From: Gnetum montanum
Lineage: Eukaryota; Streptophyta; Gnetopsida; Gnetales; Gnetaceae
Direction: 5' to 3'
Length of the DNA stretch: 64,000 bases
Assembly (NCBI GenBank): GCA_015680685.1
Contig: MNCI01015627.1
Location: 370,616-434,615, forward strand
Positions 11,041 through 23,290 of this stretch are shown here, piece by piece. Under the pieces are notes generated by a model that had not been told where the DNA came from, made no database searches, and saw nothing but the letters and a program-made list of their open reading frames with translations. The position numbers and the translations under genes are program-made. Each line of letters starts with the position of its first letter. The first letter of the stretch is position 1.

Positions 11041-13237
11041 CTATTCAATTTTCTAGTTAATTATTCCTACTCATAGTCATGGGGGTGTTCCACATGGCAC
11101 ATTTTTTCCAAACTAAATTTTTCATTTTCTTATTACCTTTTCATATTTCTTAATATCATTTCCTATACTTTTATATTTTCCAATTTCTTAATAATTTCCT
11201 ATTCTTTGACATTTTGGAATTCTTTATTGATTTTTTATTCTTACTATCTTTTCAATTCTTGAATATCTTTTAAATTTTTTTGGTACTTTTTCATTATTTC
11301 GCTTGTACTTATTTTCATTAATTTTTAATAAAATGCATAGAATAAAGCAAGATGTAGTCCCAATAATGTGAAGATTTCTCTATATTATCAAATTGTGAAG
11401 GACTAATTACCTATACAGTGAGATCATGACATCCATCCACCCATTCCAATAGTAGAGTTTCTTATCATGGCCATAATGATATTCTTCTTACAATAAAACT
11501 AAGAATAAACCTATGATCATTATCCCTAGGTGGAAGAGTGAAGAACAAAATGGGAATGAAAAGGGTGTGACATCAAGGAAACTTGTGGACTCTCTAGGCC
11601 TACTATTATGAGTTCTATTCTATTATCAAGGATGTATTATTCTCTTGAGTTCAAATGAAAAAGAAAAGTAAGTGTACAATAAGTGCTACCTTACAATAAG
11701 TGGTACCCATGCTTGAAGGTAGTCCTCTAGTAAGATCAACATAGTAAAAATAAAATAAAAGCATAGAATAAAATTTATAGGGATCCCACTAGAAATACAT
11801 GTTACCTATGCTTGAAGGTAGAAAAATTCTCATAAATCTAAAAAATAAAAATAAAATAAAATAAAGATAAAAAATGTGCTATTAATAAATTCCTTCATTG
11901 AACAACATTGCTAAGTAGTAATACTCCTTGCAATAGTGGTGGTCTCATGGTTGGATTCCTAGGGATGACATAATGTAATGTCATTAGAAAGTGATTTGGA
12001 CTTGGTTTGAATCTTGGATGAAGGGCTAGTAATTGTCTTAATAACAAATCACACATAAGGGATTCATTATGCCTATGGTAAGACACCTCATGTCCTAGTT
12101 TCAGCAATCCCTTCTACATTCCATTTTACCTCACTATATATTAGATCATAACTTTATGGTTCTATATAATATAGTGATATTTTTTCAATTTAGAGATATT
12201 AAAATGTGTGTTTTTCTAGATAGGTATGTCTTACATTCAACTCCTTGAGTACCTACGAATACTTTTAGGCATGGTTATACAAAGGCACTAGGGCTAAAGC
12301 TTGCTTTGGGAAGGATCCACTTGTATAACTATTGTATATTATACTTGACAAGAAATTCCACATCATCTTGTGCCTTCCAATATAATCAAGACTTAATAAA
12401 TACTTTTGATATCATCTTATAACTTGTCCATCAACCAAGAACCTTCAATCCATTTCATATAGACTTGATAACCTTTTATTGTCCAAAATTCCTTCCTTAA
12501 GACTTTCAAAGATAAATTTTTCAATCATAAGCATCATCTATGATCCATATCCCTTTAGATATCCTTTATGTTTCTAAAATCATCCAATTGACTCATTTTT
12601 TCCATGAGAAATTGCCAAAATTTTGAAATTTTTCAATGGTGACTTCATTGTTATGATGTTGTATGCCCTACGATGTCATGCAAACAAATACATGCCGAAA
12701 GTTGGAAAATTTTTCATTCTTCCATTTCAAAACAAGAGGATATTTGCTATTTTTTTTTAGCTCTAGCAACCAAACTTCATGAAGTAATAACTTTCTTACC
12801 ATGGGTCTAATTTCTATGATTCTTAAACCTTGTTGCATGTGCATCTAAAAATGTTAGCCAAAATTATTTAACACCAAAAAGACATAACAAATGGTAAGTA
12901 TAAGATAATAATAAGAACCTTATAACTAATTGACCAAATCCAAGCCAAAGGAACTTAATCAATTCTCCTAATTAACCATATTAGCTAAATAAGGGGCATA
13001 ATAAATGAGAATTTGATAACTATGGAAGGTCATAATGACCAAGATATATAACACTTAGGGGTTTCTTTTTGAAATTTCTCCAACTCTACAATCATAATAC
13101 GATAAGAACTTGATCAAATGAAGAGTAGAAGAAGGATCATGAACTACTAAAAACTAATGTAAACACTTTAATAATCTCAAACTCTTATTGATTGTAAATG
13201 GTCCCAAAAATACTAGTAGCTTAAGAACCTTCCCAAC
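11041..13237 (+). other. Element D long untranslated stretch between INT and extra ORF
   Basis: About 2.2 kb without coding signal. Blocks such as CATCCATCCACCCATTCC, CTTGCTTTGGGAAGGATCCACTTG and poly-T/A tracts recur at 43760-45870 (+) and 26361-28240 (-), so this is a conserved, non-coding part of the element family. Two copies of a CATGCTTGAAGGTAG...AAAATAAA stretch (11708-11760, 11811-11865) lie inside it. Confidence 0.6.
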
Positions 13238-15977
13238 ATGGTGGAAAAGGGCCAAGAGGCCATAGGAAAGGCCAAGCAAGAGAATAAACCCTATAAGTTC
13301 AACATGCAATGTAGGAGGCTCAGTCATTTAGTATCCACCAGTAAAATCCTGCTACTGAGCACTCCATGTAAGTAGAGGTAGAGGCACCAGCATTAAAATA
13401 GTAAAAATATCTCACATTGTCCAATGAATGCTTTTAGGCCATCCAAGAGAAATCCATTATGTCCATGGTCATCGTGGAGCTCAACTTTGGTCCATTTATG
13501 GAGTTCATCCTAATAGCATTTAAAACACAACTCCAGACATCTCCCCTATGGCCAACACTTTCTACAAATCCAAAATGGTACCTAGGAGAGGCTTACCAAT
13601 TCTAAAAGCAAGATGATGCAACCTTGAGGATTGAAGGAGTTTTGGTGCCCTATTAAGTAGATGCAATTGTCAAAGCTTTGAATATCCCAAATGAAGGGGC
13701 TAATGTGGCATAAATTTCAACAAGATCAAACATAAATATAAAGAAACTATGGTTGTAGAAATCATATGGCAAGGAAGATAAGGATTATAGTGAGCTTTCT
13801 ACAAAAGAAAATATTTATTTCAAGATTGGGACTTATCACATGTTCCCAAAAAAGTGGCTTAATTGAATCTCAATGCATGCAACTACAGGAAGTGTGATCC
13901 TGGTGGGCAAGTTCAACACCAACATCATACATCTAATATTTCTTGAGATTTAGAGGTGGTTTAAGGAGAAGAAGGTAGGAAAACCAACACTACCATTCCC
14001 CTACCTAATAAGGAAGTTATGCAAGCAAGTAGGAATCCTAGGCTATATTAATGATGTCCTTAGAAAAGTAAAAAATGCTTCATATGCTAAAATGTCTAAA
14101 CTAGTGTCACCAAAGAAAGATCAATTGGAAGAACCAGTGGGCATTGAAGGAGCTACAATTTCAAATCTTACCAGTATACTACTAGCTACTAGACACTAGA
14201 AATAAGCAAGACCCAATAATCAAACACATACTAGAGACAAACTTGAGTAGCAAGCTCCACAGCCACTGTTGCAAGACTTCAGACCTTGAATGAGTCATCT
14301 ATGTTAGATCATAGATACTATTAGTTGGGGCACAAGGGAGGGTACTAATCTCTATAAGGTAAGAGAAAGCTTAGTTTGATCCATAGTTTCTATAGATACT
14401 ACTAGTGGACAAGTGTCATTGCAGGAAAGAGGAGAGGATGACTAGGCACAATAAATTTCTGGCAATGTTGGATGATTCCAAGTGATGCTAGAGACTACTG
14501 AAGGCATTGCATTAGTGGTTATGTAGCACCAAGATGTAGAAAGAGCCAGAGAGGTCATCATTGATCACATTAAAGAATTCTTTAACATTCTTGTTGTGAC
14601 ATTAGCTGATATTCTAAAGAAAGAGATGCTCAAATGCTCGCTAACATGTCAATGACTCTTGCCAAGAATGAAGAAGTTCCTGATAGATTTCCACCAATGG
14701 ACTAGGTCATGTAGAATCCTTTTGATATTGCTAGTGATATTACTACAATGAATTCTAATCTAATCGCCATAAAAGAAAAGCTAGTAATGGCATAAAACAT
14801 GGTAGAACACATAGAAAATAAGGTGTAGAGGTTAGAGAATAACTAGTAGCTCTAAGAGACAAAACAAAATACCCTACATAATTTGTGGTCCTAAACTAGA
14901 TTGATCAATTCAAAATAGATCAAGTGAGGTAACTCATTACCCACAACATCAAGGTGGAGATGGAAAAAGAGAAGGTTGTGTAAAATTCCTCAGTTGCAAA
15001 AGCCTAAACATACGTAGATGCCAAAGCTTTCACAGCTCTAGAGGATAAGAATAAAAAGCTTACTACTAATAACACAAGGTTCACGAATGTGGGGAAACAA
15101 AAGAATGTTCTCGAGGGAAGTATTCATCAACTACAAGAACACTTAATTAGAGTCAACCAAGACATTAGAAATTGACCTAAGATAATAGGACCCTATCAAT
15201 GAAAGAAGTTTGTGTGATTAGATAGAAATCAACCATTGAGATAAGTGGGTAGCAAAATAAGGCCAAGAGGCATGAAAAGCTCAAAGAGAATTTTAGGGAT
15301 CAAGTGGGAATGTACAATTAGATAAATGGGCAAGAAATATAGATCAAAAAAGCTAAGATCAATTCCATCATAACCTAGACTCTAAATTGGCATCCCATCC
15401 TAAATAGTTTATCCCATGTCCACCAGGCCAAGATCAAAATTAAAGAATTATAGATAAAAGATCTTATCGAATACATGGGGTTAGTAAATCTTTAATATGC
15501 TAACCTGGCCATGTTAATAGCAAGATGGCCTCAGAATGAGCTAGAGCAACAAGTAGTAGTTGTGTACACGATGTATGAGAAAGAGTTTATTGACAAAAAA
15601 GATGCATTGTAGAAACTACACGTGGTAAACTTTAAGCCTGAAATAGCAAAGGAAAGCTACCAAAGCCAAAAGGATGTAGCAATAAACCTTGCACACTAAA
15701 TGTCAGACTACCAAGAATTTAGAAAGGTGTACATGGCCCTTCAAAAAGAAAGATGGCAGGTTGTAACATGGTACATGAAAGTAAACAAAATGTTCCCGTA
15801 GCAACCATGCTCGTGGGATGTACTGACTCTATCAAACATCAACTAATTAGCATGGATGGTACATGATCCTAGGATAAAGGAAGCAAATATTTAGACACTC
15901 CTCAACTATTACCAATTCTAAAATCCTAATGATAAGGGAAGAAGCCAACAGAAGAGCCTCCACTGCCAAGAACATAA
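13238..15977 (+). pseudogene. Element D extra coiled-coil ORF
   Basis: Begins MVEKGQEAIGKAKQENK and ends EEPPLPRT plus stop, the same proline-rich end as the other copies. The N-terminal third contains ELNFGPFMEF and, at about 13950-14040, KEKKVGKPTLPFPYLIRKLCKQVGI. The latter resembles the FPSLITxLCxxAGV stretch found in the putative plant transposon protein domain carried by some retroelements; this is inference. The rest is Lys/Glu/Gln-rich coiled coil with many stops. It sits where Athila elements carry an env-like ORF, but no signal or membrane segment is visible. Confidence 0.65.
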
Positions 15978-16182
15978 AGCAACATTGAGCTACTTCAAAC
16001 TTGTTTTGTTTTATTTTGTTTTTTCATGTTTATTGCATTATTTTGTAAACACACCAATGCAACATTTACAAATTCATGTAAATAGTTACTTGTTTCAAGT
16101 TAAGTCTACCTCCCAATTTTGTAAAGGGCTTTATCCTCATTTTTTTGACTCAAGGATGAGTTTTTAGTCATTCATGTAGGTA
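15978..16182 (+). other. Element D 3' end before the LTR
   Basis: Short T-rich non-coding stretch with CCAATTTTGTAAAGGGCTT and GGATGAGTTTTTAGTCATTC, the counterpart of the 1160-1289 block in element G. The LTR starts directly after ATGTAGGTA. Confidence 0.55.
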
Positions 16183-16260
16183 TGATAAAATAATTTTTTC
16201 TTGTAATGCAATAGCATATCAATGATATCATAACTACAATGTCAAAGCCCATACTATGTC

Positions 16261-17399
16261 TGAGGATCGTAGAACTTAGAAGGGATGATGAATAAGTTTT
16301 TTAAAAAATTAACAACCATAAAAACCACACTCAATTTTTACATGGTTCCCAACCTGAAGGGAAGAATCCTTGCACATCTCCTAACTTTGTTTATCAAAAA
16401 TGTGATTTGATGTGACACTTTGTACAAGCTCTAAGCTCTGTTTTGGAAAGTTTCATCACTGCAAAGCCACTCAAGGTCTTAATAATCTTAGAATGTGGTT
16501 TTAAGGATCCCACAACCTTTACAAATTAAGCTATGCTCTAGAGTATTTTGATGTTGCATAAACACTCAATCTTGTAGGATCCCGACAACCTCAGTGATGA
16601 TGCCTTCTTACAAGAAGAACATCAACCCCAATGGAACAACAAGAGAATAAAAAAATTATAAGGAAAGAATGTAACTTAAATTATAGGTTCTTGTACATTG
16701 AAGCACAATTTATAATTCAACAACCAATCAAGCAAATGATATGTCAAATGAAGTACACAAGTACAATATACAATGATTGCTTTTATAGTGACAATTTATG
16801 CATAACATTTTTATTATATCCAAGAGAATGAAGTCTTCTTATAGCCTTAGAGCTTCCAAAATCACGTTGTAATTTGTGAAACGACTATCTAACAACTAGT
16901 GTAGAAGTCTCCTTTAAGATTAGGATGTCTCTCTAAAAATGATTTCCATTCTAAGGAGATGTCTCTATGGAGATGTCTTCTCTTAAAAGCAGATGTCTCC
17001 TATTTTTTGGAGATGTCTTCTTTACATTATCCTCACTTAGGTCGAGACATCTTCTGCTTCTTGGAGACATCTTCTAAGCTCTTGAACTTTGATTCCTTAG
17101 ACTTCCTCTTGCTAATTTACCTTCCTCTTGATCACTAGAGCATCTTCATTTGGCTTGTAGTCCTTGTACTCATCTATGCTTCCTTGAGTCCTTAGAGTCT
17201 CCATTTTGACATCTCTTTATATATGTCATTTCTTGAGCTCTCATTTATGGCCATGCACTCATCTTTGCTAATGAAATCTTCTACTTGGATATTTTGTTGT
17301 AGCTCTTTTCTCATTAAGTTCCTGCAAACATATCATCTAATGTAGGCATTCTATTGCTCTCCATTTTTCTTAAGGTTTTTATACACCAAAAGGTTGACA
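16261..17399 (-). mobile_element. Ty1/copia solo LTR
   Basis: A 1139-bp unit, TGAGGATCG...GGTTGACA on plus, inserted into element D's 3' LTR. Flanks are ATGTC (16256-16260) and ACGTC (17400-17404), a 5-bp target duplication differing only by a CpG-type transition. The whole unit aligns with the LTR at 62111-63204, which is joined to copia pol, so this is the same family in minus orientation. No internal sequence is present, so it is a solo LTR left by LTR-LTR recombination. Confidence 0.9.
16926..17069 (-). promoter_or_regulatory. TGTCTC/GAGACA cluster in copia LTR
   Basis: TGTCTC occurs at 16926, 16960 and 16994, and GAGACA at 17044 and 17064, inside repeats of the form AGATGTCTCC or GGAGACATCT, with one-base variants (AGATGTCTTC) between. 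TGTCTC is the core auxin response element bound by ARF factors. Whether these copies act as such is not known. Confidence 0.5.
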
Positions 17400-18199
17400 A
17401 CGTCATCTTTGATGCGATGTCTCGAGATCTATGCAACCTTATAAATACCATCACTTGGGCATACAACCAACAACATTTCATTCCAACACTTAGAGATAAA
17501 TTTTTGTTGTTTTTTTTTGTAGTTAGCAATAGAGTGAATGATCACAGTGTGGTATTGAGTAGTTGTACAATGTCTTTATTTCAATGAATTATTCTTGGAC
17601 ACAATTCAAGATCAATAATAAAGATCAATATTTCTTTTCATGATTGCACTATCCACTTAGCTTTCTTTATGTTTACTTAGAATAATTTTCTTACATTCTT
17701 AGTTAATCATTTACATTTCAACCACTTTATTTTACATCTTACTAGTAAGTAGAATAGATACAACTAGTTTTGAGAAATATGTGTAGTTATCTGATAATCC
17801 AGTAGTGCAATTCCTTGATTCATTTAGTAGTGATACCACTTGGTAATCCTAGTGATAACTACATGAGTCTAAGGTGTGTACAATAGACTAGGACTAGATA
17901 TCTATCACATTAGGTTAAGATAGATTTATGTTTTTCTAGTCAATTAGACTTAGAGTTTTATTCAATCATGTTTACCTTTAGAAGCATTAAGAGACTTACA
18001 ACATCAACCAATCATATGTCTCACTAAGAGTTAAATTATACACTTGAACTTCACTAACTCAATGTGGGAAAATAATAATATTGAACTTAACATCAATTAC
18101 TAACATAATTACATTGTCCATCCACATATTACGATTTGGTCACGTGTAGATACTCATGACTTGTATGGTAGAGTGTTGCGATACCTCCACTACTCATCA

Positions 18200-18909
18200 T
18201 CTTTTGAATTATCACTTATGTTTACTTTATCCATATTGCTAAGTTTGATTGAGATGTAAGATATTTTTTTATAATTTTTATTCTGTAAAAATATTAAAGG
18301 AAGAAAGGGTTAAAATGTTTAACTTTACTAATTAATAACTAGACTATTCTAAACATGGAGCATCTATTTCCACTTTCTATATACATCCTAAACATATAAT
18401 AACACTATCGGGTTACCAAGTGTTTATTGCTAGAAGTACTAAGTATTCACGACTAGGATTACCAAGCATTAGTATATTATGCTTGAAATGGTCATAGTCA
18501 TGTTACTTATGAGTTAGAATTTTAAATGCTTAAGTACAAGAAAGTAAACTACATATAAAGTGGAATGCTTAAAAGTAAACTTAAGCTAATCCAAGTACTA
18601 CAATGGAGAGAAGAAATCTTGATTTTATTTTCATTCATATAATTGTATCTAGGTATATACTACACTTGAATAAAATTCTATATAATGAATTAAATCCATG
18701 CCATGGGCACTCAAGAAAATTTTGCTAAGTTCTATAGAAGAAAACTACAAGAGTGTGGCTAAGGGAGTGACCAATGGTGTGATAAATGTAGTTGGTGCAT
18801 GCACTTATATAGGCTCTAGGAGGATCAACATTGATGCACATGCACCAATGCATCTTGGGATGTATTGACTAGGATGCATCAATGCAACTAACTTATTGAT
18901 ACTTTATTG
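18200..18909 (-). repeat. Element F 3' LTR, main part right of element D
   Basis: Continues the LTR broken at 4171. On minus it starts near 18909 (CAATAAAGTATC, decayed TGATGAATC) and includes a TATA-like CTATATAAG (18806-18814). Within it, CACTCAAGAAAATTTTGC, GGTTACCAAGTG and GCTTGAAATGGTCATAGTCATG match the other LTRs of this group. Together with 4041-4171 it is about 840 bp, the expected length. Confidence 0.7.
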
Positions 18910-19129
18910 TATCTCCATGACTGAATAAAAACTCTTCCTCAAGTGAACAAAATAGAATTGAGTTTCTTACAAAATTTGGAAAATTATAGAACTAATTGAC
19001 TAACTTTAATACATAAAAAAACTAGTTACTACCATTTTTCATACATATAAAATTGGTGTAATGTACAAAGAAACTAGATACTTTTAGCAAAAATTAGCTA
19101 GTGCTTGTTGGATGGATGGAGATGGGATG
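18910..19129 (-). other. Element F 3' untranslated end
   Basis: Reverse-strand counterpart of 1062-1289, with AAGAGTTTTTATTCAGTCATGG and AATTTTGTAAGAAACTC readable on minus. It links the LTR to the extra ORF. Confidence 0.6.
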
Positions 19130-20535
19130 AACTCTTCATACCATGCCTAGAGGTGGAGGCTTGTGTGGCACGTAGAGGATCCTTCATCATGTCCTTGCTT
19201 TTTTGGAGCATCGATTTCCCTATTATTACTACTAAAAGTTGAAAGGCATCCAAAATTTCTTTCATTTTTTCCTCCTTGTCTCGTGGGTCATGAATGATCT
19301 AGGATGCTTTACCTAAATGAGCAAGTGTTGGTACATTCCACAAGCATGATAATTTAGGAAACATCTTCTTCATGCTAATAAACTAAGTTACAAATTATTT
19401 ATGTTTAAAGCTTAAAATATGATCGAGGTTCTACAGCTTATGGTAGTCACTTATTCTTCTAGCCAAGTTCTCAATGATTGATCTTTGATCAATGAATTTG
19501 CTTTGAGAACCTTAAGCTCTATATTGGCCATTTCTAACTTTTTTTTAGTCTCTTTGTAGAGCTTAAAGTCTACCTCATAAAGGAGGTAAGAGCTAGTCAC
19601 CTGCTTCTTTAACTCTGATTTGCACTTCCCTACTATTAGCATTACCAAGTTTGCATATCAAAGATTGGCAAGATCTATGTATTCTATCATCTCCTACATC
19701 TACAACTCCTTCAAGTGAATCTCTACTTCATTGTATGTATTAAGGTCATCAAAGATGAGTTTCGACATATCACCTGTTTGTTGGTGTTTCAAGAGGGTTT
19801 TGTTTACATTTACCTTTACCAACTTAATCTCTTTTTCATTAATTTGATTTAGCTTCTTGACCTAGTCCCTAGAGTGTTTTTTAACTCATTCATACTTCAA
19901 GGCATTATTCTTCTAGGAAACAACCTCAATTATGATCTTTTGATAAAGAAAATGAACCTTCTCCATTGAGAGATTCCTATTTTCTATAGCCAACCTCCTA
20001 AAATCAAGTTTTACATTAATCAATTTTTCTTGCTGCTAGCAAATGTATTCCACCACGTGCTCTTTCTATTGCTTAGCATTCCATAAGTAGTGATTATCTC
20101 TGGCGAGCATTAGATTTTCCTTTCAAACTTATTCAAGATCATAGCTAGAGGAATTCATCATTAACTTTGATAGTAACTCATCAAAAGTTATCATCTCTTA
20201 CATTCTTAGCCTCTTAGAATTTTTGCTGAAGTTATTGAAAAGATTCATATCTAATGAACTTTGGACTAAGAATGGTAGGATCAAAAAATAGGCTTTGAGT
20301 TCTGCAACCTCAACGACCAACCATTGATTGGTAAGAGTGACCTCCCTAAGTTGTGCATTCATGATCAACATCTTACCCCTTGTCTTTAGCAGCTATGACT
20401 AGGTAGCTAAAATATCTTCTGGAATATTAAAGATGTCTGGAATTGGTTTCTTAGCTCCCACTAGTTGCTCCAAAACTTATTTGTGTTGAAATACACTCTT
20501 CCTTCAAAGCAAGTTCACTCCTTAAGAATTCACCT
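19130..20535 (-). pseudogene. Element F extra coiled-coil ORF, C-terminal half
   Basis: On minus, 19451-19648 reads SSYLLYEVDFKLYKETKKK then LEMANIELKVLKANSLI, matching LYKVEFKHHKEMK...LEITNVELEVLKAKFS of element C (about 48235-48330). The whole stretch is Lys/Glu/Leu coiled coil with stops. It is cut off at about 20535 by chromovirus E; the N-terminal half resumes at 58998. It is the best evidence that E is inserted inside F. Confidence 0.75.
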
Positions 20536-20540
20536 TGAAA

Positions 20541-21471
20541 CCACTGAATCTAAATAATATGAAAGATAAACCAAATTATATAAACACAAGAAAACTAGCT
20601 ATCTTCAATTATCAAATGAGAAGATTACAATATAATGGATACCAAATCCAAGGATTCAACATACTTTCATACACTCATACTATTGTAGAGCTTGAGACTC
20701 TACAATCTCACAAGATTAACCTCAATGTAAGGCTCAATGTTTAAATTAGATCTCACACATAGATATGCAAATTCAACCAAAGATATAAAGAGTTTTGGCC
20801 ATGATCACTCACACACTTAGCTCTAGAGATGCATTCATACATATGCAATCCCTCTCCCATCTCTCTTCACATCTCTCTCAAGGTCTTGGGATGCCTCCTT
20901 CCTTGCACAAGTTCTTCTTGGTCTTTTCTTGCTTGTTCTTTCTCTTCTACCAAGAAAGGATACAAAACATGATTATCAAGATCCAAAACCCCTAGGAGCC
21001 TTTCATAAATGGTTCTTCAAAAGTTTCCCACATGGATCTTGACTTCCCTATATGTTTCCCATCAAAATTACCTTGTTGAAACTTCACTCGATTAAATGAG
21101 ATCTCTCCCAACATTTCTAGATGTCTCCATGTTAATTATGGATGTTGTTAAAACATCTCACATGAGTACAAGATGTCTTCCTAGAGGAGAAGGCATCTTG
21201 CTAGCATCCAAGACATCTTACCAATGTTTAAGACATCTCCTTAGGATCCAATATATCTTGTGCAAGATGTATCATCATTTGCAAGATGTCTCCTTTGAGA
21301 AGACTTCAATTCACCCAAGATGTCTCCTCTAAACATCAGAAATCTCTTATAAAACCTCAAGTCTCCATCAAGACATTCATGGACTTCTAAGATTTCTTCC
21401 TAGTGTTGGGAACTTGCAAAAGCAACATGTGGGGAAAAGCATAAGAGAATTGGAAGAGGTATCCCTATACA
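20541..21471 (-). repeat. Element E 3' LTR
   Basis: On minus begins TGTATAGGGATACC directly after a purine-rich tract and ends near GATTCAGTGG. It matches 58070-58997 along its length (for example ACAAGAAAACTAGCTATCTT and GGCTCAATGTTTAAA). It carries repeated AGATGTCTCC-type motifs (TGTCTC at 21122, 21287 and 21321). Confidence 0.85.
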
Positions 21472-21490
21472 AACTCTCCCATCCTTCAAA
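21472..21490 (-). promoter_or_regulatory. Element E polypurine tract
   Basis: On minus, TTGAAGGATGGGAGAGTT precedes the LTR start TGTATAGG. A purine-rich run in this position primes plus-strand DNA synthesis and fixes the LTR boundary. Confidence 0.7.
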
Positions 21491-22700
21491 AGGTGAACTT
21501 AGTTGAACAATGGAATAGAGTAGAGATACTCCCTCACTCAAACATTTTTGTCTCATGCATCCATTTAGCATGATACCTCTTAACTCCCTGAGTGCTTGAA
21601 GCTTTCCTTCTCTTGAGTACAATAGCCTTTCTCTCCCTCTCCCTTAAAGGCTTGGATTGCTTAGTAGCCCCCTTCAAATCATGGATGTTGTTTTGTATGG
21701 TCTCATCATCAATAGGTCTATGATAATGCATAAGATCTACAACATTAAAAATAAAACATATGCCAACATCATTGGGTAAGTAAATTTCAAAAGCATTATC
21801 ATTAATTTTTTCCTTGATTTTGAAAGGATCCATCTTCTTAGCCTTCAACTTGGAGAAGTTGACAACTCTCAATCTCTTGTTCTTGAAATGCACCCAAACC
21901 AAGTCATCTAAGACAAAGCTTGACTTTCCTTTACTTTCATTCCTCTTGAGGAATCTCTCTTACATCTTCTTCTCAAGATTGGATTTGACTTATGCATGGA
22001 GATCCCTCATCTCTTGCACAAAATCAGCACTCAATTGAGCTTCTCCCTCAAATCTCTTCAACTATCCACCATCTTTAGGTAAAACCTATAATTCACCTCA
22101 AATGGACTATTACCTATGGCATCATGAAAAGCATTATTATAAGAAAATTCTACATCTATTGTGCTATCCATTGTACAAACATCTCAATATGTTTAGCAAG
22201 AATTTAATCACCACCTCAATTTGGCCATCAAATTATGATGATAAGTACTAGAAAAATTTAACACGATCCCTAAAATTTTCCAAAGGAACATCCAAAAGTG
22301 ACTTGTGAATTGAATTCCTTGTTACTAATAATATTCAAAGGAATACCATGCAACTTCATAACATGCTAGAAAAAAAATTTTCAACCATGAGAAGCATCAC
22401 TCATCTTCTTGCACAGAATAAAATATGTCATCTTGGAGAACCTATCCATGACAATAAAAATTACATTTTTCCCACTTTTGGTATTTGAAATACCACTCAC
22501 AAAATCTATATACACACTCTTTCATGGACTGTTTAGAATTGGCAAAGGTATATAGTATCCATTCACACCTTTACCTCCTTTGAACTTCTAACATGTTAAG
22601 AACTCCTTCACAAACTTTAAAACTTCTATTAACATACCAAGCCAAAATAATGTCTACCCATAAGTTCTAATGTTTTATCCCTAACCATCTGACCTACCAT
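21491..22700 (-). pseudogene. Element E integrase with chromodomain-like tail
   Basis: The best-preserved frame is 21534-21902: FKNKRLRVVNFSKLKAKK, then MDPFKIKEKINDNAFEIYLP, then FNVVDLMHYHRP, the standard C-terminal GPF-I-ERINDNAYKVDLP...FNVADL module of chromoviral integrase. It ends in VLKRRKASSTQGVKRYHAKW, a decayed chromodomain of the type that targets heterochromatin. Upstream, broken pieces of the catalytic core (VVDRFSKMTYFI, PLNIISNKEF) are readable. Many stops. Confidence 0.87.
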
Positions 22701-23290
22701 GCCACTACAATGCTTTTCAAAAAAAAAATACTTTTCCTAATAGCATAATTAGGAACACATACCTTTCCATTCTTAAATAATAGTTCATCTTCAATATGAT
22801 AGTTAATTCACTTGTCTATCCTACTCATCAATGGCTCTTTGAGACTCCTCCAAACTTGTCCAAAATCATCGGTATGCTCATACAAAGAAGAAAAATCACC
22901 CATACCTTTCACATGAGGTATGTTGAAATTAACCACATGCACCCTAGATAATGCATCAACCATCACATTAGCTTTGCCACTTTTGTGCTTCAACACAAAA
23001 TTAAAATCCTATAACTATGCAACCCATTTCATGTTCTTTGCACTCAACTTCTTCTATGAGTTTAGAAACTGAAGTGCTTTGTGGTCTATCATCAAAGGAA
23101 ACTCCTTAGGCAACAAGTAATGATTCGAATGCTTGATTGCTTGAAGAATAGCATATAACTCATTCTCATATATGCTATATTTTTTCCTTAACTCATTCAA
23201 CATTTCAGAAAATAAATCAACAACTCTATCTTCTTATGAAAGTACCCCCACTAATGCTAAGTCCACTTGCATCCATCTCCACCTAAGAAA
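22701..23290 (-). pseudogene. Element E RNase H
   Basis: On minus, VEMDASGLSISGGT marks the first catalytic Asp, and 22808-22996 contains LKHKSGKANVMVDALSRVHV, equal to the chromoviral YKKGKxNVVADALSR ending of RNase H. Stops and a frameshift separate the parts. Confidence 0.85.

Larger units (their letters stand above)
4172..18199 (+). mobile_element. Element D: near-complete Athila-like Ty3/gypsy element
   Basis: A 14.0-kb unit, about 12.9 kb without the nested copia LTR. Order: 5' LTR, PBS, gag, PR, RT, RNase H, INT, a 2-kb untranslated stretch, extra coiled-coil ORF, 3' LTR. The RT-RNase H-INT order marks Ty3/gypsy. The tRNA-Asp-type PBS, FCNAPATFQR-like and MDDFSxYG RT motifs, lack of a chromodomain and an extra 3' ORF point to the Athila side of the family. 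Stops and frameshifts occur throughout, so it is non-functional. By eye the two LTRs agree at roughly 85-90%. No clear 5-bp target duplication is left. Confidence 0.85.
16183..18199 (+). repeat. Element D 3' LTR, split by a copia solo LTR
   Basis: Begins TGATAAAATAATT, is interrupted at 16260 and resumes at 17400, then ends CTACTCATCA at 18199. Without the insertion it is about 870 bp. The TATA box (TATAAATA, 17440-17447) and the TTACTAGTAAGTAGAAT...TCACATTAGG region match the 5' LTR and, better for length, the D' LTR at 51764-52636. Confidence 0.85.

Noticed and set aside
4167-18204. Target site duplication of element D
   Set aside because: Flanks AAACA and TCTTT do not match. Shifting the LTR start by a few bases does not help, so the duplication is lost or the start is misplaced.
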